A stretch of DNA of 36,684 nt from Gemmatimonadota bacterium. Its GTDB lineage: Bacteria; JBHIER01; G020348925. A model generated the notes under the pieces. The model was not told where the DNA came from and made no database searches. It saw only the letters and a program-made list of their open reading frames with translations. The DNA is taken from NCBI GenBank assembly GCA_020348925.1, contig CP070758.1, forward strand, positions 979,788 through 1,016,471. Direction: 5' to 3'. Positions 10,036-18,962 of the stretch are shown piece after piece (position 1 is the stretch's first letter; the number at the start of each line of letters is the position of its first letter). Made by a program: the position numbers and the translations under genes.

Positions 10036-11553
10036 TCAATACAACGTTTGATTCGCTCGATAATTTTCTGTAATAAGCCAGGGGTCGTCGGTTTCCTCGC
10101 GCATTTTTTTCAACTTGGACCTCATTTCCTCGAGGACCTTCTCATACGCAGGATCATCGACAACATTTATCGCCTCGTCGGGGTCTCTTTCAAGATCGTA
10201 CAGCTCCTCCGCTGGCCGAAGTAAATAATCACTCACTTTTCGCTTTCCCATCAACTTTGATTTTCGTTTGAGTATCCCCTGCCAAGTTTTACTGACGAAC
10301 AAATCCGTGGCAAAGGGATATTCCAATTCGGGAAAAAGATTGCGTATGTATTTGTAGCGACGCGTTCGGACTGCCCGCATAGGATAGTACATCGTAATTT
10401 CGTGGAAAGTATGAGAGTGATATACTTCATCCCATCCTGGAGGATCTTTTTGGTTGAGAACAGGAAGAAATGATCTGCCGGGCAATGTGTACTCAGGTCC
10501 CTGAGTTCCGGCCCAATCAAGAAGAGTCGGTACCAGGTCGATAAAACTGACCATTGCATTGGTAACCTTTCCACCGCTTTCTATCTGGGGGGAACAAACA
10601 AGCATTGGGAGATGCACGCCTGAGTCATATATCGTCGTCTTTGCACCAGGGAACGGAATACCGTTATCACTGATATAAATGATCAGTGTCTCCTCATACC
10701 GTCCGGATTTCCTCAAATTTTCCATTACCATTCCGATGCCGGTATCCAGCCTTGTAATGGACTGATACTGATCAGCCAATTCTTCGCGCACCTCTGGAGT
10801 ATCCGGCAAGAAAGAAGGGACGTGTACATCATCAGGTTTGTACTTTACAGGGTCGACACCCGGATATTTTTGATGATTCCCGAATCCCGAAAAATTCTCT
10901 ACTCCCTTCATCTGGGTCATTCCCTGCGCCGATCGGTGTGGATCTGAATATCCGACAAGAAGAAAAAACGGTCGTCTCTTATCCTGGTTGAAGAATTCTC
11001 CCGCCTTATCGGCCATGGTCTTTACGTCGCGATTTCCCATGATATCACGACCGGAGATCACAAAATCGAACGGTATCTGCTCCTTGGGAGCTACATGGAG
11101 CTTTCCGACCAGACCGGTCTGGTATCCGTTGTCTTTTAACAAGGACGGCAGCGATTGCACCCAAGAGTGGTAGCTAAAATGATGCCAGTTATGTTGATGG
11201 CCAAACTGGCCGTTCTGATGAGTGTAGAGTCCGGATAGAATGGACCCTCTGCTGGCGCTGCACGAGGCCGCGACGGAAAAAGCATTGGTAAACTTGACTC
11301 CCTGTTTCGCCATACGGTCTAAATTGGGTGTGTGAATCTTTGCGTTGCCATAACATCCGAGTTGATCAATCCCATGATCATCAGAAATGAGTAGGAGTAT
11401 ATTGCGCTGCGATGGCGCATCTTTCCCCTTGGAGATTTTCTGAGATTGAGACGATTGTGCTTTTGGAAGTACGCTCAACATGAAGGCAGCTCCGCTCGCT
11501 TTGGCGCACTTCCCCAGAAATTTGCGTCGATTTATTTTGCCTTGTCTACTCAT
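10036..11553 (-). CDS. Tat-exported Cys-type sulfatase, S1_8/SGSH-like
   Basis: A 505-residue alkaline-phosphatase-fold sulfatase that should remove sulfate from saccharides in the periplasm or at the surface. The N-terminus has a twin-arginine signal, NRRKFLGK, followed by a hydrophobic segment to about residue 36. Metal ligands are in ISDDHG (D58, D59). The modification site is SCSASRGSILSG, with C98 to be converted to formylglycine and Ala in place of the usual Pro of CxPSR. The following YTHQNGQFGHQHNWHHF resembles heparan N-sulfatase (SGSH) and bacterial S1_8 relatives, from memory. A GGAGAG site precedes the ATG. Its Cys needs a maturase, yet the maturase gene directly downstream is frameshifted. 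Confidence 0.9.
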   Translation of the reverse strand: MSRQGKINRRKFLGKCAKASGAAFMLSVLPKAQSSQSQKISKGKDAPSQRNILLLISDDHGIDQLGCYGNAKIHTPNLDRMAKQGVKFTNAFSVAASCSASRGSILSGLYTHQNGQFGHQHNWHHFSYHSWVQSLPSLLKDNGYQTGLVGKLHVAPKEQIPFDFVISGRDIMGNRDVKTMADKAGEFFNQDKRRPFFLLVGYSDPHRSAQGMTQMKGVENFSGFGNHQKYPGVDPVKYKPDDVHVPSFLPDTPEVREELADQYQSITRLDTGIGMVMENLRKSGRYEETLIIYISDNGIPFPGAKTTIYDSGVHLPMLVCSPQIESGGKVTNAMVSFIDLVPTLLDWAGTQGPEYTLPGRSFLPVLNQKDPPGWDEVYHSHTFHEITMYYPMRAVRTRRYKYIRNLFPELEYPFATDLFVSKTWQGILKRKSKLMGKRKVSDYLLRPAEELYDLERDPDEAINVVDDPAYEKVLEEMRSKLKKMREETDDPWLITENYRANQTLY

Positions 11554-11616
11554 CTGGAACTCTCCCTATTTAAGGAAACTTCGCTCAATCGTCGTTTGCA
11601 TTAATACGAAGAACAT

Positions 11617-12909
11617 TTATTCAGCAAATGTAATCATTGACCGCTGCCGATTTGCAAAATCCATCATTGCATTCCAGTAGTCAATATTCAATTCATGCCC
11701 CGTATCGCGTTGATATTGGAGCAATCGGCCTATCTCGACGGTGCCTATCGTATCCCTGATAAAACCCTCACCAATAATACCTTTTTCACCAAGGAGTTCA
11801 TAGACAGGAGTAGCTGCCTTTAGTGCCTCAAGGGCAAGGGAGGGGGAGGCCCAAGTATCCCTGAGGCCTGCATTGTCCATAAGAGGACGTGGAGCGACGA
11901 GAGCCACCAGCAAGTGCCGGTCAATCGGTAAACGATTCACATTCTTCCCAAATCTGGCGAAGTTATCGTTAAACCAATGCGGAAACTTCTCGTTAATACG
12001 AGCAACGGACTCGCTTGGATTCATTCGACTTAAAGCCATCCCGCCGGTACCCGATTGATGTGGGATAACCAGATCGATGCGCTCATCCATGGCGGCGGCA
12101 AAAAGAGCTGCTTTTCCTCGTCGAGATAGGCCGGTCACACAGATACGATTGCTGTCGATATCCGTGTCAGTTTCAATATAATCGATCACCCGGTGTATGC
12201 CCCAGGCCCATGCTGCAATTGTGCCCCACCTTGTATCTTCACCGCCAGGGGCATCTGGATACGATGCGTGTATGCCATCAGTCCAATCTTCCCTATCAGG
12301 ATCCATGTCTGAAGCCGCAAACGTTGCCAGAGCATAACCGCGATCAAGAGTATTTTCTATAGCCCACATTTCGGCTCTGCTCCCGCGTTCGTAATAATCT
12401 CGCTTACAATGACGATGCAACCACGGCTGTTCAATAATGCTCACGCCTTTGTAGTCAAGTAAAGTGTGATTACCACAACCGTTGACGGCGATAAAGACAG
12501 GGACTGGACGCGAGATATCATTTGGAACAAACAAAGCAATATTAATCGTGTGTTTTTTATCCTCAGGCAGGAATAGAGCGAGTGAAATTTCCTTATATGT
12601 CGCCTTTCCATTGAATAATCGGTCATCCTTTTTTATGATAGTGGCCGTTACTGATGGTTTTGGCGGTAAATATCCGTACATATAATGTTGAAAAAGTCGC
12701 TTCAACTCAGGTCTGCGCTTCATATACCAATCATCCTTGGTTCTGATTGGAGTTCCATCCATCATTCGGAGAGGATCAGGCAGATCAGCTTGTTCGGGCA
12801 ATTCGTCAACTGAGGGTAGCTTCGTCTCCCATTTTGATCCAACCAAAATAAGTAAACCGAAAAATGTAATTATCAAATATCTCCATTGTAATACACGATA
12901 AAAAGGCAC
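11617..12909 (-). CDS. CE15-like carbohydrate esterase (glucuronoyl esterase family)
   Basis: A 430-residue alpha/beta hydrolase that probably cleaves ester bonds on uronic acids or acyl groups on the glycan. The start is set at GTG 12909: the bases before it read GGAGGTGATC, a near-perfect anti-16S match with five bases between GGAGG and the GTG, whereas a TTG at 12921 would include that site in the protein. A hydrophobic N-terminal segment (residues 9-24) serves as signal or anchor. The nucleophile elbow is GLSRRGK (S262) and the candidate His is H405 in TGHEL. Many CE15 enzymes have a catalytic Glu just before SGxGG; here it is Gln (HQSGTGG), so the acid may lie elsewhere, as in non-canonical members. 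It follows GH97 by 33 bases. Confidence 0.75.
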   Translation of the reverse strand: MPFYRVLQWRYLIITFFGLLILVGSKWETKLPSVDELPEQADLPDPLRMMDGTPIRTKDDWYMKRRPELKRLFQHYMYGYLPPKPSVTATIIKKDDRLFNGKATYKEISLALFLPEDKKHTINIALFVPNDISRPVPVFIAVNGCGNHTLLDYKGVSIIEQPWLHRHCKRDYYERGSRAEMWAIENTLDRGYALATFAASDMDPDREDWTDGIHASYPDAPGGEDTRWGTIAAWAWGIHRVIDYIETDTDIDSNRICVTGLSRRGKAALFAAAMDERIDLVIPHQSGTGGMALSRMNPSESVARINEKFPHWFNDNFARFGKNVNRLPIDRHLLVALVAPRPLMDNAGLRDTWASPSLALEALKAATPVYELLGEKGIIGEGFIRDTIGTVEIGRLLQYQRDTGHELNIDYWNAMMDFANRQRSMITFAE

Positions 12910-12942
12910 GATCACCTCCAAGAGTGAATCTCCATGACGATC

Positions 12943-15069
12943 TCAATCGTCTGCGATCGGCGTCAAATGGACGACATACCCTCCTCCAGGGGCCATTGCG
13001 GCGCTCAAGGAATCAACGCCGCGCACTTTGATAGTCTTCTGTGTAATGCTTGAAGGTATTTCTTTTGCCTCGGTTCCGTCGGCGTATATGAGAGCACTGT
13101 ATTCTCTGTCGTCCAAGAACTTCAACGGCAGTTTTAATGACCGGGGCTCCCAATCCGTCATCGCACCAATGAACCATTCATCGCCATGTTTTCGGGCAAC
13201 GGCAATATAATCACCGATCTTTCCGGCTAAGACCCTCGTCGCATCCCAACTGGCGGGAACAACCTTTAATAACTCAGCACCCGGTTGTCCGCGATATGCG
13301 CCAGGATAATCACTGCACATCTGAAGGGGACTTTCATAGACCACAAACATGGACAGATGGTGGCAGCGTGTTCCCATAGCCATCGGACTCTCATATTGCG
13401 CCCTAAATTGTGTCTCTGTCACATTATGAAAAGCACCTGGCGTATAGTCCATCGGTCCGGCCAGCATTCGTGTGAAAGGAATTGTGACATTATGTTCTGG
13501 TGTAACGCGTGTACTCCACTTGGTGTGCTCTAAGCCCAGAACGCCTTCGCGAGTGAGACAATTCGGATACGTCCGTCTCATACCGGTCGGTTTATACGAA
13601 CCATGAAAATCAACCAGGAGGTGATGTTCCGCTGCTTTCTTTACGACCTGATGATAAAAATCGACCATCTCTTGATCGTCACGATTCATATAATCTACTT
13701 TTACGCCCTTGACTCCCCATTTTTCATAGAGTGGAAAAGCCCTGTCCATCTGATCCCGGGTATTCTGCCAATTCAGCCACAATATGACATCAACATTTCG
13801 CTCTTTGGCATAACCTAGAATATGCGGCATATCTATTTCAGGGATAGTCGTCGTGATATCCTGCGCAGGATCTTTGTGGGCTCCGTACCATTTCGCATCG
13901 ATCAGGAGGTATTCCAGTTTGAACTCTGCAGCAAAATCGATATAATGCTTCATTGTTGATGTGTTCATGCCGCCTTCAAAATCAACATCCGTAACAGTCC
14001 GCGCCGACCACCACGGCCAGGCAACTTTCCCCGGTTTGATCCAGGAAGGATCAGAGATGGCACATGGTTCGTTGAGATTGATGATAATATTGGACTCAAT
14101 AAGATCTCCAGGTTTTTCGCCTATCATGATTACACGCCATGGAGATCTATGAGGTGGTGAACCCTTAACACAGACCCCATCTTCGTTTGGCAAAGGGGAC
14201 AAGCTTGAACGCAGAGCATATTCTTCACCATCTATTGCTTCTAAATACATGCCCGCATAATCTCTCAAGTTCGCTTCAGTTATAGCTAAAAAGGGTCCAT
14301 CGTCAATTTCAACCGTCAAGGGTAATCCAACAAGTGTGTCGGGCTCGATAGCACCAATTGTTTTTTGCCCAAAAACGTCCTCATAATTCGTGGTGAATCC
14401 TTTCAGCTCCAATGCCCAACATATATAATTCTCCAAAAATCGAAATTCGCTGTGTTCGGCCAGTATTTCAAAATCTCGAAGTGTGCTTTGTTCGGGAAAA
14501 GAATAATGAAAAGCAACGCCATCATTATACACTCTGAAAATGACATCGAGTTTTCGTCTCTGCCCGGATTTTTCCTGCAAGGAAATGACTGCTTCATTAT
14601 AATGGTTGCGCACATGTTTCGATTTGCCGACTACTAAATCATACGTTTCATCGTGTGTTTCTCTTCTCACATTCGTAATCTCGAGGCTTTTCGAGAAGTC
14701 TCCTCCTCTCAAGCGAAGTGAAAGGTGAGATTCAGAAAGAAGGACTTTGTTGTTAAAGATTATCGAGTAGATGAGTTCATTTATGTCACTCATAGAGACA
14801 ACAACTTGAATTTTTTCACTCGGCGAAGAAACAGCAAGCGGAGTATCGAAATTTTTAGTAGCGAAACATGAGAACGAAGATAACAGAATAAGTGCTATGA
14901 CAAGAAGTATAATTGTATGGTTTTTAAAGTACCTGTTTTTAGAAGGAAATACTTTGCTTCGATCAGGTTTCCACCCTAAAGCTGACCTCCAATAGTGAAT
15001 AAACGAAATGTTTACCGAATTCTTTCTCTCACTCTTTTCAATCTGTGGCAGCAGCCTATTTGCTTTCAT
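12943..15069 (-). CDS. GH97 glycoside hydrolase, probable retaining alpha-galactosidase
   Basis: A 708-residue family 97 hydrolase with the usual N-terminal beta-sandwich, central TIM barrel (about residues 345-610) and C-terminal sheet. WPWWSARTV, YLLIDAKWYG, and GVKGVKVDYMNRDDQ are family hallmarks. D459 in KVDYM corresponds to the nucleophile of retaining GH97 enzymes, such as alpha-galactosidases; inverting SusB-type glucosidases lack it, from memory of the family. E508 or E514 would be the acid/base. A retaining galactosidase suits the galactose genes nearby. The start overlaps the GH2 stop by 14 bases and has GAGGAGG nine bases upstream, so it is well supported. Oddly, about 50 polar residues precede the hydrophobic segment (51-70), which makes a signal anchor or unusual signal peptide likely. 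Confidence 0.88.
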   Translation of the reverse strand: MKANRLLPQIEKSERKNSVNISFIHYWRSALGWKPDRSKVFPSKNRYFKNHTIILLVIALILLSSFSCFATKNFDTPLAVSSPSEKIQVVVSMSDINELIYSIIFNNKVLLSESHLSLRLRGGDFSKSLEITNVRRETHDETYDLVVGKSKHVRNHYNEAVISLQEKSGQRRKLDVIFRVYNDGVAFHYSFPEQSTLRDFEILAEHSEFRFLENYICWALELKGFTTNYEDVFGQKTIGAIEPDTLVGLPLTVEIDDGPFLAITEANLRDYAGMYLEAIDGEEYALRSSLSPLPNEDGVCVKGSPPHRSPWRVIMIGEKPGDLIESNIIINLNEPCAISDPSWIKPGKVAWPWWSARTVTDVDFEGGMNTSTMKHYIDFAAEFKLEYLLIDAKWYGAHKDPAQDITTTIPEIDMPHILGYAKERNVDVILWLNWQNTRDQMDRAFPLYEKWGVKGVKVDYMNRDDQEMVDFYHQVVKKAAEHHLLVDFHGSYKPTGMRRTYPNCLTREGVLGLEHTKWSTRVTPEHNVTIPFTRMLAGPMDYTPGAFHNVTETQFRAQYESPMAMGTRCHHLSMFVVYESPLQMCSDYPGAYRGQPGAELLKVVPASWDATRVLAGKIGDYIAVARKHGDEWFIGAMTDWEPRSLKLPLKFLDDREYSALIYADGTEAKEIPSSITQKTIKVRGVDSLSAAMAPGGGYVVHLTPIADD

Positions 15070-17695
15070 CAGGTGGATCCTCCTCTATGAGATATGTGAC
15101 ATCGATTCGGTCCTCAACGATTTTGTGCCCTTTTTTAGCGACAGCTTTGAGTCGGTTCTCACCAGCATTGAGAAATACATCCCAGAAAAAAACGTAATGC
15201 TTTTCTTTTTGACCGAGAGCTTCTCCATTCAAAAACAGTTCGACAGAATCACAATTGCTGTAGACTCTTATCTTTCTGGATTTTCCCCTGGGACCTTGAT
15301 AGAATCGCTGAGTATGAGAGACAATATATACCATCGGCTCTTCCGTCCACTGGCTTTGATAGAAGTAGTAGACATCCTTCGGCCGGCGGACCATGTCGCA
15401 CAGCCCCTTTTGATTAATCCTGGGAACGTTGCCACGCTTCACAAAGGAACCGAAATCAAAGGCGTTCCAGACGGCACCCCCGGCAATCCAGGAGCGTTCA
15501 TTTATTACTCGTAAATAGTGTTCGTGAAAATCGATTTGATATTCCTCGCTGAAATCAAAAGCAATAGGGTTTTCCACATGATGGCCTCGCTTGCTTCCGA
15601 CCCCGTATTCGCTGATAATAATTTTCCAGTGAGGATGAGCTTGGTGCTCCTCATCCATCACTCTTTCAAAATCTTCAAAACTCCCCTCGTACCAGCCGTA
15701 GTATCTGTTACGTCCAATAACATCGGTTATGTCAGCTAAGGCTGGATCTTTCAAGTGATTGTGAGCTTGTACCGTCAGTCTGGAGGGATCTTCCTGGTGA
15801 GCGATATCATTCAATTCTCGCAGCAGTTGAATTATCTTGGGGACCTGTTCACGATTGGCGAATCTCATTGCCGATTCGTTGGTGATGCCCCATAGGATTA
15901 CCGATGGATGATTTCGATCCCTTCTGACCATCTCCCGCATCATTGCTTTTGTATTTTCAAAGAATTCTTCACCTCCGATAGAATTTACCAAGGGTATCTC
16001 TTCCCATACGAAGAGACCCATTTTATCACATGCATCCAGTACGGAAGGATCATGAGGATAGTGAGCGAGACGGATAAAATTTGCTCCCATCTTTTTTATA
16101 ATCTCAATATCCCGAACCTGCAGAGAATCAGGCACAGCATTCCCCAAACCCAAATAATCCTGGTGTTTGTTTACGCCTCGTAATTTCAAAGGTCTGTCAT
16201 TCAGGAAGAAACCATTATCCGGATCGAATGAGTACCACCGAAAGCCGAATGGAGTTTCTATTTCATCAACAGGTGTTTTATCGACAGAGAGAGTGGAAAA
16301 AACAGAATATAGATATGGATGTTCAGGACTCCACAGAGAGGGATATTGGATAGTGGATGAGACCTGGTCGATTTGTAAGGATGAACCCGCTTCGATTTTC
16401 CTTCTATCGATTGCTGTAGCACAAATCTCCCCCTCAGTGTTGACGATATTGGTCAGGAGTACGACATCGGCTTCCTCTTCCGAGTCATTTCTTACAGTGG
16501 TCGCAACCCACACTTTCGCGGCAGCTTCACTTACTTCAGGAGAGGTGATGTACACATCTTGAATATACGGGTTATTCATCACGTGTAATCTGACATCCCG
16601 GTACAGCCCGCCGTACATGATGAAATCCGCTGTGTGCGGTGGTGTATTGTAGTCGTAGGAGTTGTCCACCTTTACTACGACCAAATTCTTTGTCTCACCG
16701 AAATTCACCTGGTCCGAGATGTCAAAGGAGAATTCAGTGTAACCTCCGATATGCTTCCCTAGCCTACGCCCATTTATCCATACCTCGGCAATTTGATTCG
16801 CCGCCTCAAACTGGATGATGATTTTTTTCCCTTTTGTTGAAGGATCGAGTGAAAAATATTTTCGATACCATCCTGGTCCCCTGTAATAGGCGTGATACTC
16901 TTCATAACCATCGTTGATATTTCGTGTGTCATAGACGTCTGCTGCGTTCCAGCAATGGGGAAGTGACACGTCCTCCCAATTATCATCATTATAATGTTCT
17001 TGAAAAGCATCATGAATGTCCTGTTTTAGAAATTTCCAACCCTGATTCAGGTCTAATGTACGCCGAGTCACCTGTTTGCTGGGGAAAAAGAGAGGCTTGA
17101 ACTCCTCGGACATTTTCATCACACTGATAAAGTGTCCTTCACCCGCTTGTAAATGGTAGGTGATTTTTTTCTCCTCGCCCCACAGCTCCTTATCGATGAC
17201 CAGCTCGGCATCAATCTCTTCTTCAGAGGCAATAAAAATGGCAAGTTCCTTTTCTATAATCTTTTCAGAGTAAAATGCTATGAGAAATACATTGGACTGA
17301 ATCATAGCACTGACATTGCGTTGAAATTTCTGGCGACGATGTGAAGTAAAGATGGATTCATTTGTATACAGCCATCCATCAAAAAAGAAAAAATGAAGTG
17401 GCCTCCCTTTATAATGAAGATTTTTAGCCGCCAGCCAAGTCCATCCCTCCCTCAAGGAAGGATTGATTGTCAATCCATCATCCGAAGTTATTACTCCGAA
17501 AACTTTAAAAGGATCAACTTCACCGTTTTTTAGTTGAATATTCAGATCTCTGTCAGGCGTGAAGTAAAGGATCTTTTCCGATGAATTTCCATCTTTAACG
17601 ATGTTTGTATTAACTGCATTACCAAACGATATTATTAATAGAAGCATCAGCAGCACAGAAACAGGTATTCCCCAGGATCTATCATCCCTTTTCAT
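15056..17695 (-). CDS. GH2 beta-galactosidase/beta-glucuronidase-type hydrolase
   Basis: An 879-residue exo-acting family 2 hydrolase. The start at ATG 17695 gives a signal peptide (residues 1-27) one base after the upstream stop, with AAGGAGAG as ribosome binding site; the open frame to 17803 merely runs into the preceding gene. Residues 30-205 form an extra N-terminal region not part of classical GH2. The jelly-roll sugar-binding domain (about 210-375), the Ig-like sandwich (to 490) and the catalytic barrel follow. GVNKHQDYLGLG, the acid/base in GITNESA (E607) and the nucleophile in ISEYGVG (E696) are conserved. A C-terminal Ig-like module (about 800-870) completes it. Beta-galactosidase is favoured by the neighbouring galactose genes, but glucuronidase activity cannot be excluded. 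Confidence 0.88.
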   Translation of the reverse strand: MKRDDRSWGIPVSVLLMLLLIISFGNAVNTNIVKDGNSSEKILYFTPDRDLNIQLKNGEVDPFKVFGVITSDDGLTINPSLREGWTWLAAKNLHYKGRPLHFFFFDGWLYTNESIFTSHRRQKFQRNVSAMIQSNVFLIAFYSEKIIEKELAIFIASEEEIDAELVIDKELWGEEKKITYHLQAGEGHFISVMKMSEEFKPLFFPSKQVTRRTLDLNQGWKFLKQDIHDAFQEHYNDDNWEDVSLPHCWNAADVYDTRNINDGYEEYHAYYRGPGWYRKYFSLDPSTKGKKIIIQFEAANQIAEVWINGRRLGKHIGGYTEFSFDISDQVNFGETKNLVVVKVDNSYDYNTPPHTADFIMYGGLYRDVRLHVMNNPYIQDVYITSPEVSEAAAKVWVATTVRNDSEEEADVVLLTNIVNTEGEICATAIDRRKIEAGSSLQIDQVSSTIQYPSLWSPEHPYLYSVFSTLSVDKTPVDEIETPFGFRWYSFDPDNGFFLNDRPLKLRGVNKHQDYLGLGNAVPDSLQVRDIEIIKKMGANFIRLAHYPHDPSVLDACDKMGLFVWEEIPLVNSIGGEEFFENTKAMMREMVRRDRNHPSVILWGITNESAMRFANREQVPKIIQLLRELNDIAHQEDPSRLTVQAHNHLKDPALADITDVIGRNRYYGWYEGSFEDFERVMDEEHQAHPHWKIIISEYGVGSKRGHHVENPIAFDFSEEYQIDFHEHYLRVINERSWIAGGAVWNAFDFGSFVKRGNVPRINQKGLCDMVRRPKDVYYFYQSQWTEEPMVYIVSHTQRFYQGPRGKSRKIRVYSNCDSVELFLNGEALGQKEKHYVFFWDVFLNAGENRLKAVAKKGHKIVEDRIDVTYLIEEDPPDESK

Positions 17696-17696
17696 C

Positions 17697-18938
17697 TTAC
17701 TCTCCTTGTGTATCGAGTATAGACTCATGCCCCTCTCTTTCCACTGAGGTAGACTCAGACCTGAAGGTTTCCGAAGTACACCCGCCAATTCCCAAAACCA
17801 CATTTACAATCCCCAGAGCATCGAGCATATCAATCTGCTCATCTCCATTGCAGTCGGCTCGCTGAAGAGCATTCTCATCCAATACTTGAATACTCAAAAT
17901 ATGGTTCACTATGGCCAGAACGTCCAGTATATCAATACTTTCATCACCGTCCACATCGCCTATGATGATACTTCCCGTTTTTCGATTCGGAGTATAAAAC
18001 TCCTCGTCATATACCGTACCCTCTCTCAAATAATGTCTCAGGCGCAGGCTGTCCGCCCCCACTGTTAATTCAGTATATCCATAATGGTTACTGTTTTTAC
18101 CGTAAGCCGCGACGAAGTAGCCGTTGCCGTCATGGTTCGGTTCGGGTATATCAATGGGTGCACCACCATTTCCTGTTACAACCTGGACTGTACCGTTTTC
18201 AGGATCGAGGGGGGGATTTTTCTCACCATTCAATTGGAGTTTCTTTGACCTCACATAATAATGAGCGTGCCCGGTAAAAATGATATCACATCCGTTTTGG
18301 TACAGAGGGATCCCCCAGGTATCGTGTATGTCGTCCTGATAACTTTTTTCTCCGAAATCGAAGATAGGGTGATGCCAGAAGGCGAAGAGCCACGTTTTCG
18401 GATTATTCTCAATAGCATCCAGGAGCATGGTATATTGCGTGCCGGTTTTCGAGGACTTATCCGAATCCAGAATGACAAACCGGGCATTCTCGTAATCAAA
18501 AAAGAAGAATTTCCCCTCGTTCCCGTACTGTTCCACCTGGCCTGAGAGATACAAATTCCAGTTTGTTAATCCGCTAATTGTCTCTGTATTGTCATGATTT
18601 CCAGGAGCTGCCATGTATTGCGGCGGGATGAAGTCCTGGTCAAAACCACCCAAAACACTTTTCGTTTCCTGGTAAAAACCTTCCCATTCACTCCGGTTAT
18701 CTCCATGATCGACAACATCCCCAACGTTGATGATAAATACATAATCCGGAGTATTCACCACCATCGATTGCATGATCTGTTTATGCTGGGTGCGGGGTGG
18801 ATTATTTCTGGTATCACCGTAAGCAATCCACTTCCATGAGTCCGCATTTATAGATAGAGGCATAAGAATAAAAAGTAAGAGCAATGAAGCTCCAAAATAC
18901 ATACAGCCAGGAAGATACTGTCCATTTCTCAAATTCAT
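17697..18938 (-). CDS. Secreted metallophosphoesterase with C-terminal dockerin
   Basis: A 413-residue calcineurin-like phosphoesterase that probably removes phosphate from an unknown extracytoplasmic substrate. A signal peptide occupies about residues 1-32. The five metal-binding blocks are present in order: YGDTR, NVGDVVDHG, PGNHDN, FWHHPIF and FTGHAHYY. Residues 327-387 (bases 17778-17960) form a two-repeat type I dockerin (GDVDGDESID and DCNGDEQIDMLDALG) ending in GIGGC, then a polar tail of 26 residues. It lies 24 bases after the PL12-like lyase and one base before GH2. It resembles the other phosphoesterase of this locus in its catalytic part, but that one is a lipoprotein without a dockerin. 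Confidence 0.87.
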   Translation of the reverse strand: MNLRNGQYLPGCMYFGASLLLLFILMPLSINADSWKWIAYGDTRNNPPRTQHKQIMQSMVVNTPDYVFIINVGDVVDHGDNRSEWEGFYQETKSVLGGFDQDFIPPQYMAAPGNHDNTETISGLTNWNLYLSGQVEQYGNEGKFFFFDYENARFVILDSDKSSKTGTQYTMLLDAIENNPKTWLFAFWHHPIFDFGEKSYQDDIHDTWGIPLYQNGCDIIFTGHAHYYVRSKKLQLNGEKNPPLDPENGTVQVVTGNGGAPIDIPEPNHDGNGYFVAAYGKNSNHYGYTELTVGADSLRLRHYLREGTVYDEEFYTPNRKTGSIIIGDVDGDESIDILDVLAIVNHILSIQVLDENALQRADCNGDEQIDMLDALGIVNVVLGIGGCTSETFRSESTSVEREGHESILDTQGE

Positions 18939-18962
18939 GATCTCTCTTTTACTGATGACCCT

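Noticed and set aside
17697-17803. Longer start of the GH2 gene
   Set aside because: It would overlap the dockerin phosphoesterase gene and place the signal peptide 36 residues inside the protein.
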